A DNA stretch of 64,000 bases from Obelidium mucronatum (Eukaryota > Chytridiomycota > Chytridiomycetes > Chytridiales > Chytriomycetaceae). Position 1 is the stretch's first letter; each line of letters opens with the position of its first letter. Shown in pieces: positions 9,963 to 18,618 of this stretch. Below the pieces are notes generated by a model. The model was not told the origin of the DNA, did not search any database, and was given only the letters and a program-made list of their open reading frames with translations. The position numbers were made by a program, and so were the translations under genes. Location: positions 176,839 through 240,838 of the forward strand of contig JAIVFH010000055.1 of the NCBI GenBank assembly GCA_025765595.1. Direction: 5' to 3'.

Positions 9963-12900
9963 ATGTCGAAATCCTTAACAAAACCGTGGCTTAAAAAAAG
10001 GCTCGTTTGGGCGATTGAACAAACGAGCAAAGCCAGAAACACTAAAGACGGCAGCGATGCGATGCTTGACGACATTGAAACGAAGGGCGGGAGAGTGCAG
10101 ATTTGCGAGGTTCGTCTTTGAGGCCAGCCCATTGCTGCTTATTGCTTTTCTCATTATTCTTGGCTTTAGTTTCGCAAATCAGAAGATTCTCACATTCGCG
10201 CAGTTGTTTCGGACGGTCGCTTCCATATCAATGCTGTCTTCACCGCCGAAGCAGTTGCAGCCATGCGGCAGTTCAGTTTCAAAAAGGACAGCTTGAATGT
10301 GGATTGTCTTACCTTTTTCTTGTAGGAGCTCGTTCTGCGAGAACCTGCGTAAAAATCTGGGTTGCGTTGTGACTATCAAAAGGTGCCGCTTTCGACATTC
10401 TGGATCAATCAAGAATCCATTTTACTACATAGTGGCTGATGAAATGAATTATATTGGTGGAGAAGGCAATGCCGTTATTGGGAATCCTGTTGCTCTTAAT
10501 TCCGATGAAGATTTCTGCTTGTTGGTAGAATCTGCTACTCTTCCCGAAACTGAAAAAGATGCAGATGATTCGCATCAAGATCGTCAAAATGAACAGGCTG
10601 GGACGCGAAAGCGGCGCCAGGGTAATTTTTAATTCATACATGTACAACTGGTTGAACATATTTCAGGTCCATCCAAAAAATCGCCTCAACTGGTTGTGCG
10701 AAATGAGCCTTCGAAAAAGCGTTACCGGAATGCAAGCGCATTCGAACCTTTTGAATCCAAGTCTTGCGCCTCAAACGATAATTATGATACTGGTGAATCA
10801 GCTTCAACAACCAAGCGCAAAAAACGGAATAGTCTCGACGATGAAATCGATGCCTCGCCCGTTATCTATCAGAGAAAAAGTCGCCACTTTGGTTGGGGAG
10901 TTGAGTGACCTTATCTTGATTTGTGAGTTTCTTTCTCAGTTGTCTTTTTCCCCAGCAATTTGAACTACTCGATGAAACATGTATCATTCCGTCAGATCAA
11001 GTTCTTCCAACACATATGCAAGTTCCGATTCCGGAAGATCCGATTGCATTTATTGTAATTGCTGTCCATTGTGTGTGTTCTCTTTTTCTGATTGTGTATC
11101 TGCGATGAATCTTTAGAGTTTATATTGTATTTTATTATTGCTATTTAAGGATGTTGTCAAAGATAATAAACTGGAAGAATCTTTCTTAAAACTATAACAG
11201 ATCAAGAGTCTAGACTCTACCGACCCTAGCTAAACAACAACAACAGACAACGTCCAACGGACAACAGCATCCAGTTACCAGTCAAAATAGACGCGAAATC
11301 CACTCGTCAAAACAAGAATCCCGTTTGCACTCTCTTTGCGCAGTTCTGATGACTACTACTTCCAACAACCTCTTGGACCACGCCACCGGAGCCCACGAGT
11401 TCAGCAGCTGGAATGACACTACTATCGAACTCATTAACAACCTCCCAGTCCCGCGCAACCACGTCACTATTGAACAACCAAGCGACCACCTCTTGAAGCA
11501 AATTCTTCTCCCACTCCAATCCAAGTTCAAAAAAGCAACGGTACCAGCCACAGACCCACCCACCATGGAACCAGACACCAACGCGTTAGCCCTAGCAGTT
11601 ATAGGCCACAGATCGATGGAGAACGCTATCCAAGCAGTGCTATTTGCTCGTTTGTCCCCTAAACTCCTTATTAACTGTAAAAAGGAACTTAAGAAATCAG
11701 GAGCTACCTTGTTTACACTCTACAAGTTCATCAAGGTTGACGTCGCCTTCGACCATGACAAGCGTGTAGAGGAGCTGATGAACGATGTCCGAACTCTCAA
11801 GCAAGGAGGAGATTCCATCGCAAGCTTTGCCGACAGAGTGGATGGCATAGTTACAACTTTGTCACTCCTTGACGAGCCCAGAGCTTCAAAGAACGACGAA
11901 TTCCAGAAACTGTTGCTCGAAAAGTTTAGAAACGGCATGAATGAAACAAGAGCACTTGAAACCAACGAACCCACTCCTCTTTGGTCTTCCTGGCTCATCG
12001 AGAAGAAGACGAATACGTTTGCGGACATCTTGGCCCATCTCAGACTCCAAACGGTCCAAGGAAAGTCAGCTAACCAGCAACAGGGCACCAGTAGCAGCTA
12101 CGAACAAGCCTTTGTAGTTGACCAGAAGAAAACCAAGCACCGCCAGTCTCAACCACCACCACCACAGCCACCACAAAAATCAGCAAGCACTCGCCAGCCA
12201 CAGCAGCAACAAACGGAGAATCCTTTCGAGGCCTTTTACGCAACAAACAACCCGAAGACAATGGTAAAAATCAACAACGTACCGGCAGACATGACCCAAT
12301 CGAACTTCCAGCAAATTTGCTCCACCTTCGGCCCAGTGCGTATCGCATTTTTGCCAATGAAGAAGAGAGTCGAAGGAGGCGGTCACAAAGGGTATGGTTT
12401 GGTTGCTTTTAACATGGAAGCAGGAGCAGCAGCAGCCATCACTAGTGGAGGAAAAATTGGGGAAAATATCAACTTGGAAATCAGATACTTCAAGAAGCCA
12501 GAACAAGCGAACATTGTCGAAACTGCGAATAAATACTCCATTCAGAATTATACTATCGATGATGAAAAGAAAATGGGTACATGCCTTGGCACAGCATCGT
12601 CATTTAGCAAACATCAAGCCCTGGGACCTGATGGAGTAGATGACATTGGATCAGTTCTTCTGATCAGTAGCCCAATCTCTACTCCATCAATTCCAGGCGC
12701 CGATAAACAGGTGATTATCAAAACACCTATTTTAGAACATTCATACTCTCACCGCAATAAACCAGAACCACGTCTACCAATCAAGAAAACCACGCCCACA
12801 ATTGTGACCATGAATGTGGACTCTGGAGCAACAAAACATTTATCAAATGATTCCTTCTTCAAACAATCAACTACTCAGCCATCATTGTTCAGAGTTGGTA

Positions 12901-15900
12901 ATGGAGGCCACATGAGCGGATCAGGGTTCGAAGGCGGATTTAGCGGATCATCACGTGAATTTGGCAAACTGCGCGAAAATAATTTCAGCACTCAAGGAAT
13001 TGAATACGTACCCCAACTCACCCACCCGCTACTCTCAGTGAGCAAGACAATGGAAGAAGGACTGGCGACATGGTTTGATCCAACAGATAAATCAGTGAAC
13101 ATTGGGAATTTGGACCCGAAAGCAAACAATGAGATACTAGCAAAAGGATTTCAATCAAACGGACTATTTCCAATCGAATTTATTGTATCAGATCACGATG
13201 CCTTGATTGTCCGCGGGATCCAATGTAAAGACAAACGCAAGCGAGCGCATGCAAGGTTTGGTCACATTGGGGTTGACAAATTGCGCCGTACCTTGAAACT
13301 CAATGGATGCGACGGGTTGGACTATACGGTTGCAGATTTAGAAGATGAAAACACGTGCGAAGAGGAATGCGAATGTCATGGAGACAAACATTGCGACGCA
13401 TGTATAAGGGGGAAGATGCATCGGATTAGTCACAAACGCAAAGACGGAACCCGCTACGTACCTGAGAATTTACTTCAATACGTATCACTAGACTGTTTAT
13501 GTATGCCTCATAATCAAACATCGATTGGAGGCAGCAAGGGATGGCTAAGTTTCTCAGTCCACAACGCCGTTGGATTCAAATTTGGATTCCCATGGAAATC
13601 AACCACCGAAGTAGCGAAGTTAATTGTTTATGCAAAAGACTGGTTGGAACGTCAAACTGGACAAAAGGTGAAAAATTTCTTGCTGGATAAGGGTGGCGAG
13701 AACCGCCCAACTTGGTTCAAGGAAACATGTCAAGATCTTGGGCTCCCGATTATCTACACTGGAACAGAAGAACACGAATCAAACGGCGAAATTGAAGGAT
13801 GGCAACGAATCCTGGCAGAAACCACATTAGCAACTCGCATCCATGGAAAAGCAAACGCCAACCTATGGGCCGATTCGTACAGTTACCTATCAATGACGAA
13901 TAACTGTTTTATACCAGCAGGACATAGAATCACCCCTCACCAAGCGCTGCTATCTATTAAACCAAACGCTACAGACATCCACCCACTATACTGCCTAATG
14001 TACGCCAGAATACTCGAAAAGAACCGAAACGAGAAGCATCCAATTACAAATGCCGATAAATCTATTCCGCCAGCGAAAGGGAAGTTAGCAGTAAAAGCTG
14101 TCAGAGCAAGATTTGTGGGGCTGTCCTCTTACCCTTGGCTACCAGTCCAAGAAAAGGGAGGATTCCGAGGATTAATCAACGACAATGACCCGAAATCTAT
14201 CATCACCAGTCGCGACGTTATATTCATTGAAAACCAATTTAACATCAAATCACCAAGTCCACTCCATGAAAATATCAAAGTCACTCACTTTGATGAAACC
14301 AGGGGTATCGATGGAATTAGTACGGAACATGCGGAAATGATCAAACGAATGACAGAGAGAATTGAAGAAGACATGGAGGACGATGAGTTAATGATAGAGG
14401 CCGCAATTATTAATGCATCACCACCAACAGCCAATAGACAAACTGCAGCTCCAGATACCCCAACAAGCTCAAATTCATCAACATCATCAACACCGCAGTT
14501 TGCAACGCCCATGTCATCATCAGCCACCAATCCAACATCTCCAGACTTACCAGCATCAACATCAGCATCACCAGCAAATACACCAAGGGCAACAACCCCA
14601 ACACCAGCTCCAGCTCCGAGAAGAGGAACCAGACCCAGGGTAGTACCAGATCGTCTGGGAATTGGAAGGGAACCAGCAGGAGACAACAACGAAGAAGCTT
14701 TTATTATTGACGAAGAACCGATTGATCTTACGATGAACCACACGGTATCAGTGGAAATTTCAGAAGACGAATTATATCAGTTACTATTAGAATCGGGATT
14801 CTCGAAGGAAGAAGTAGTGTGCCTAACTATTAAAGGGCCCCGAAACGCAGCAAAAGCAGCATACGAGAACGACAAATGGATGAGAGCTATAAATACCGAA
14901 ATATCAAAATTCTTGAATGGGAAGATTGTCGATATGGTGAGGATCGAGTCTGTTGAACCAGGAACCACCATATTGCGAATGATTTGGGTCCTCTCCATCA
15001 AACTGCTACCAGATAACCCGCCACCTGACGATGAAGAACACAAGGCCAGATTAGTAGCTGACGGTAGTAAACAAGTCAAAGGAATCGACTACGACCAAAC
15101 TTTTGCTCACATTCCACATGTCGATTCACTGATGCTTCAGATTGTCATCGGAAATCAACGCAATATGTCCATGATACGGTTCGACGTTGAAGCAGCGCAT
15201 CTCCAAGCAAAAGCAGATCGCGATATTTATGCACACGTTCCATTTGGATTTAAGACGCCACCGGGAAAATGGGTGCTGAGATTCCTGAAGAATGTCTATG
15301 GGTTGAAACAAGCCGCACGTCAATGGGAATTACTATTCTTCAAAATAATCAAAGACTATGGATTTATTGAAAACAAAGCGGAACCCGGAACATTCAAGAA
15401 GCTTGACGCCGAATCTAATTTAATTATCCTCCACACTCATGCAGACGACGGACTATTGCAAGGGGACAAAGGGACTGAATCAGACATGGACGCATTCTTG
15501 GAATACTTGAAGACACATTTTAATATCAAAGTTATGCGAGGAGACGGCACATTCACGGGATTCCGAATCGAGAAGATATCAGAAACAGAGACATCAATCG
15601 ACCAAGAACACTATCTCAACAAAATTATTCAGAAATTCTGTGAAGATCCAACGCTACCAAATGGAAGACTCAATACCGAAGTAGTCCCATGGAACAAAGC
15701 CAATCAAGATGAATTTGACAGCTTGTACTCTCAGGATGACGTAGACGCAGCATACATGGAAACAAGAGACTTACCGGGGGGTGTAGGAATGATGAACTAC
15801 GTCAGAACAAGACCAGATCTGCTATTCGCGTCGGGAAAACTACGTCGACATGCAAGGAACCCATCGAAAGTGCATTGGCTGCAATTTCAGTATCTACTAC

Positions 15901-18595
15901 GTTTCATTAATGGATCTAAATCCCTGAGACTTGTGTGTAAACGTGTTCCAGCCGAGGATTTCCTTCTGGAAGGATACTCAGATTCTGATTGGGCTTCAGA
16001 TAAGAAAACTAGAAAATCTACAACAGGACAACTAATTATGCTGGGAGGGTGCGCTTTTATTGCTCAAAGTTTTCTCCAAGCAAACGTAAACGACTCATCT
16101 ACTACAGCAGAAATTGATGCAGCTCACTCCAACTCTCGCAAGGTCAGATGGGCTAGAAACAACATGGAATTTTACGGCTACAAACAAGACAAACCTACTA
16201 CCATGAAATCAGATAATCTCATGTGCGTTCGCAACATCAAAAGTGGAGCCAACCGACCGGAATCTAAACACATGGATATTAAATACATGGCCGTACAAGA
16301 ACTCGAAGAAATTGGAACCATACGCTTTCTTTGGATTCCAAGACGATATCAACTGGCGGATTTTCTAACCAAAGGAGTCGGTCGAAACGAAGTTAAAAGA
16401 TGCTGTTCAGCAGTTGGTCTACGTGATTTTCAATGGCGGGATGCATCTAAAGTTTGAACCATTAGTTATTACCTTTGAGGGGAGTGCGATGAATCTTTAG
16501 AGTTTATATTGTATTTTATTATTGCTATTTAAGGATGTTGTCAAAGATAATAAACTGGAAGAATCTTTCTTAAAACTATAACAGTATCTTAGAGTGCCGA
16601 CATATTCAAGAAACCAGAGATACAGCCACAATCAATTTTAAGCAAAAATGACGGCATCAACAAACTCTTGGAGGACCTTGATGAATACGCCCACGAATTT
16701 GACGATGAAGATTTTGAAGCTAGTGCAGAACTGGGACGAACTTCTTCGAATGTCAAAAATAACATTGAAAATGCATCGCCATCGGATGCCGAAAGTAGCA
16801 TTCGAGTTTCTCATGAAGCGGAAAAGACGCACGAGACCGAACTCGTGTATGAAGAAATTCCGGACGAAGACATTGAAGGCGGGGAAGAAGGAGCCGAGTC
16901 ACTACAACCGGTTTTACCATTCACGCAAGCAGTGGCATCTCAAATTTCTCCAGCTACAAAAGAAGTGAATTTTAATCAGAAGGAGTCAGTCGGGGAAACC
17001 AGAAAGGATGAGGAGGTGGAACTTGCTGAATCGGCGAACCTTGAATTTGCAAGAGACTTCGAAGATGAGGGAAATAGCGAAAAAGCAAAAGCAATAGAAC
17101 CAGCGTTTCCATTTACCCAGGCTATGACGTCGACGGTCACAGAGGAAGTGAATTTGAATCAGAAAACGCTGAAACTGAAGTCTTCACGTTTTGTGATGGC
17201 GGATACAGATGGAAACGAAGCGGACTCACTTGAGATAATCCAACCCGATCGCCAAAACAAAGGCGGGCATTTTCCTCAGGATTTAAACACAGAAGTAAGT
17301 TGCATCGTGCATGCATATTTTTTCGTCAGACTTAAGATAAGTCAACAGCTGGGTTCGAAAGCAAATGTGCTGAAGAAACATGGTCAATTATTGCCGCTTC
17401 AGGAATGTTCTGCTTATGAAGTGGTTCAAGATTCTGACGAGGAACTAGAATTTACATCTACCGACATGGAACTTGTTTTAAATGTAGGACCTTCTGGGTC
17501 TACGAGGCAAGAAGTTGATGTTTGTATTGCTTTCTTTAGCTTTTGGATGTCCAGTGAATATCAATTATTTAGATGTCTTTTGGATCGGTGACAAAAACAG
17601 GACATGACTCTGACAGCGCTATATTGGTCGAGTCTTTCAACCATGCTGATACATTTCTGCGACCTGTTTTTGATACTCAACCGTCGGAGTCTACCGACAA
17701 CGACAGCAATGAAAGAGTACAGATCAGTGATATACGAACCACAAGTAGCCAACCGTCTGTTTTGGCTTCAACCTCTATTATTCCGATTGACCCATCTATC
17801 ATCCAAGAAACTACCAGTGACCAATTGAATAGTGCCAACAACAACCAAGGAATTGAAGAATTGTATTCGACACAAATATTCCTTGGTGTTCACGATTTTG
17901 GGAATCCATCAGCACCATCTCCGCGTCCTCTAATAGATATTGCTACGCAAATATCAACTTCTAACAATGAATCGGATATCCAGTCATCCGGCGACGTCTT
18001 TCCGCCATCTGGGTGGTCGAATTTTCATCCTTCCGGAAAGGTCGCAATTCGATCACCGTACCCAAACGAAACTTCTCAGATTGATGGCCATCAAACGAGC
18101 ATGGAGCTTGAATCATCTCCTGTTTTGCGACCTTCACGAGCTGGGTTGAGTGTAAAGAAGACCCCTTTTGTGATAACTGAGGCATGGCGCGATCGGATTA
18201 AGATGGCATTTACTGTGCATGGTGACGAGGAAGAAGAAACGGACTCTCCACCAAAGGAAAACGGCGTTTTACGTGCTGTTGCAAAAACTTCAACACCAGA
18301 AAAGCGAATTATTGAGAGAATTGTAGTTCCGGATTCTTGCGCAAAAGATGGAGAAGTTGCAGATGAGAGTGGCGATGGTTTGCCTTCGGATCAGCTTGAA
18401 GAAGCGGGCTATGATACAGACTTAAACGAAAGCATGGAGGTTGATATGATTGATCAAGACGCAGAAGTTGCTCCAATCGAAAACTTTGACTTTCAGCTTC
18501 AGAATATGAAGGTTGTCGGAGCCACGTACTTGCCGCCAAATAAGATCCTTCTCGGCTACGCTATCGCAAACGCTTTGCGAATTTTGAGTGAATAA
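9963..18595 (+). CDS. TPP1/Tpz1-like OB-fold (shelterin-type) protein, one intron carrying a copia element
   Basis: The N-terminal part resembles the OB fold of TPP1/ACD, a telomere protein: an initial KPWLKKRL, then VVSDGRFHINAVFTAEAV and FYYIVADEMNYIGGEG. A basic KR-rich linker follows, then a long acidic, Ser-rich region from 16593 on with two copies of a PFTQA(V/M)...EVN(F/L)NQK module, ending LGYAIANALRILSE. Exon PIPEDPIAFI ends at a GTAATT donor near 11055. The intron's natural end GTATCTTAG lies at 16584..16592, and the next exon continues in phase as SADIFKKPE. The retrotransposon therefore sits inside the intron, eight bases before the AG, and the gene may still be spliced. Further introns lie near 10110, 10270, 10622, 10897, 17295 and 17512. 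The family call is tentative; that both halves are one gene is inferred from splice phase. Confidence 0.55.
11096..11100. repeat. Target-site duplication, left copy (GTATC)
   Basis: GTATC directly before the 5' LTR. The same five bases follow the 3' LTR at 16584..16588, as expected for a copia integrase. Confidence 0.9.
11101..11199 (+). repeat. 5' long terminal repeat (99 bp)
   Basis: Starts TGCGATGAATC and ends CTATAACA. Identical by eye to 16485..16583. Unusually short for an LTR, yet it should hold promoter and polyadenylation signals; AT-rich text such as TATATTGTATTTTATTA is present. The tail of the host intron lies immediately upstream. Confidence 0.95.
11200..11224 (+). promoter_or_regulatory. 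Primer-binding site complementary to a 5' half of tRNA-Lys(CTT)
   Basis: Begins directly after the 5' LTR. Its reverse complement reads as a D-loop/D-stem (GTCGGTAGAG), a spacer base, the 5' anticodon stem CTAGA, the loop CTCTTGA (anticodon CTT) and the first bases of the 3' stem. The site thus pairs with an internal tRNA region around the anticodon rather than with the CCA-bearing 3' end. Drosophila copia is known to use a tRNA-iMet 5' half in this way; the Lys identity here is my reading of the sequence. Confidence 0.65.
11349..16457 (+). CDS. Copia-type Gag-Pol polyprotein, 1702 aa, with an RRM-like domain in Gag
   Basis: One continuous frame without frameshift or stop; the first ATG is at 11349. 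Residues 1-250 resemble a copia Gag capsid region, followed by a Gln/Pro-rich linker. Residues about 302-382 read as an RRM: MVKINNVPADM as the RNP2 strand, GYGLVAF as RNP1 and a closing LEIRYF. I see no CCHC zinc knuckle. Then a protease (VDSGATKHLS near 490), an integrase with an HH-CC finger (HARFGHIG... HCDACIRGK) and DD35E residues in LDCLC, LLDKGGEN and GEIEGW (about 714, 779, 815). The reverse transcriptase catalytic box is HADDGLLQG where most copia elements have YVDD (about 1362), and RNase H has GYSDSDWAS, TAEIDA and SDN. All catalytic acids appear present, so it may be active. Confidence 0.93.
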   Translation: MTTTSNNLLDHATGAHEFSSWNDTTIELINNLPVPRNHVTIEQPSDHLLKQILLPLQSKFKKATVPATDPPTMEPDTNALALAVIGHRSMENAIQAVLFARLSPKLLINCKKELKKSGATLFTLYKFIKVDVAFDHDKRVEELMNDVRTLKQGGDSIASFADRVDGIVTTLSLLDEPRASKNDEFQKLLLEKFRNGMNETRALETNEPTPLWSSWLIEKKTNTFADILAHLRLQTVQGKSANQQQGTSSSYEQAFVVDQKKTKHRQSQPPPPQPPQKSASTRQPQQQQTENPFEAFYATNNPKTMVKINNVPADMTQSNFQQICSTFGPVRIAFLPMKKRVEGGGHKGYGLVAFNMEAGAAAAITSGGKIGENINLEIRYFKKPEQANIVETANKYSIQNYTIDDEKKMGTCLGTASSFSKHQALGPDGVDDIGSVLLISSPISTPSIPGADKQVIIKTPILEHSYSHRNKPEPRLPIKKTTPTIVTMNVDSGATKHLSNDSFFKQSTTQPSLFRVGNGGHMSGSGFEGGFSGSSREFGKLRENNFSTQGIEYVPQLTHPLLSVSKTMEEGLATWFDPTDKSVNIGNLDPKANNEILAKGFQSNGLFPIEFIVSDHDALIVRGIQCKDKRKRAHARFGHIGVDKLRRTLKLNGCDGLDYTVADLEDENTCEEECECHGDKHCDACIRGKMHRISHKRKDGTRYVPENLLQYVSLDCLCMPHNQTSIGGSKGWLSFSVHNAVGFKFGFPWKSTTEVAKLIVYAKDWLERQTGQKVKNFLLDKGGENRPTWFKETCQDLGLPIIYTGTEEHESNGEIEGWQRILAETTLATRIHGKANANLWADSYSYLSMTNNCFIPAGHRITPHQALLSIKPNATDIHPLYCLMYARILEKNRNEKHPITNADKSIPPAKGKLAVKAVRARFVGLSSYPWLPVQEKGGFRGLINDNDPKSIITSRDVIFIENQFNIKSPSPLHENIKVTHFDETRGIDGISTEHAEMIKRMTERIEEDMEDDELMIEAAIINASPPTANRQTAAPDTPTSSNSSTSSTPQFATPMSSSATNPTSPDLPASTSASPANTPRATTPTPAPAPRRGTRPRVVPDRLGIGREPAGDNNEEAFIIDEEPIDLTMNHTVSVEISEDELYQLLLESGFSKEEVVCLTIKGPRNAAKAAYENDKWMRAINTEISKFLNGKIVDMVRIESVEPGTTILRMIWVLSIKLLPDNPPPDDEEHKARLVADGSKQVKGIDYDQTFAHIPHVDSLMLQIVIGNQRNMSMIRFDVEAAHLQAKADRDIYAHVPFGFKTPPGKWVLRFLKNVYGLKQAARQWELLFFKIIKDYGFIENKAEPGTFKKLDAESNLIILHTHADDGLLQGDKGTESDMDAFLEYLKTHFNIKVMRGDGTFTGFRIEKISETETSIDQEHYLNKIIQKFCEDPTLPNGRLNTEVVPWNKANQDEFDSLYSQDDVDAAYMETRDLPGGVGMMNYVRTRPDLLFASGKLRRHARNPSKVHWLQFQYLLRFINGSKSLRLVCKRVPAEDFLLEGYSDSDWASDKKTRKSTTGQLIMLGGCAFIAQSFLQANVNDSSTTAEIDAAHSNSRKVRWARNNMEFYGYKQDKPTTMKSDNLMCVRNIKSGANRPESKHMDIKYMAVQELEEIGTIRFLWIPRRYQLADFLTKGVGRNEVKRCCSAVGLRDFQWRDASKV
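16475..16484 (+). promoter_or_regulatory. Polypurine tract
   Basis: Purine-rich TTTGAGGGGAG immediately upstream of the 3' LTR, the expected place for plus-strand priming. Short, and identified by position and composition only. Confidence 0.65.
16485..16583 (+). repeat. 3' long terminal repeat (99 bp)
   Basis: Direct repeat of 11101..11199, same TG...CA ends. It is followed at once by the second GTATC duplication and then by TTAG, the acceptor of the host intron. Confidence 0.95.
16584..16588. repeat. Target-site duplication, right copy (GTATC)
   Basis: GTATC directly after the 3' LTR, matching 11096..11100. The next four bases, TTAG, restore the host splice acceptor. Confidence 0.9.
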
Positions 18596-18618
18596 ATGGT
18601 CAAGTTTCAAGAGAACTG

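Larger units (their letters stand above)
11101..16583 (+). mobile_element. Ty1/copia LTR retrotransposon, complete and apparently recent
   Basis: A 5.48-kb element with 99-bp direct LTRs that begin TG and end CA, a 5-bp GTATC target duplication on both sides, a primer-binding site, a polypurine tract and one uninterrupted Gag-Pol frame. Domain order is protease, integrase, reverse transcriptase, RNase H, which defines the Ty1/copia (Pseudoviridae) type. I read the two LTRs base by base as identical, so insertion is very recent on an evolutionary scale. It lies in the sense direction within an intron of the TPP1-like gene. Composition differs from host exons: the C-to-G exon skew is not apparent here. 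Confidence 0.95.

Noticed and set aside
11200..11224. A tRNA gene fragment
   Set aside because: Position directly after the LTR and lack of acceptor and T arms make it a primer-binding site.
12670..12760. A second RNA-binding or zinc-knuckle motif between RRM and protease
   Set aside because: No Cys/His spacing of the CCHC type; the stretch looks like a linker.
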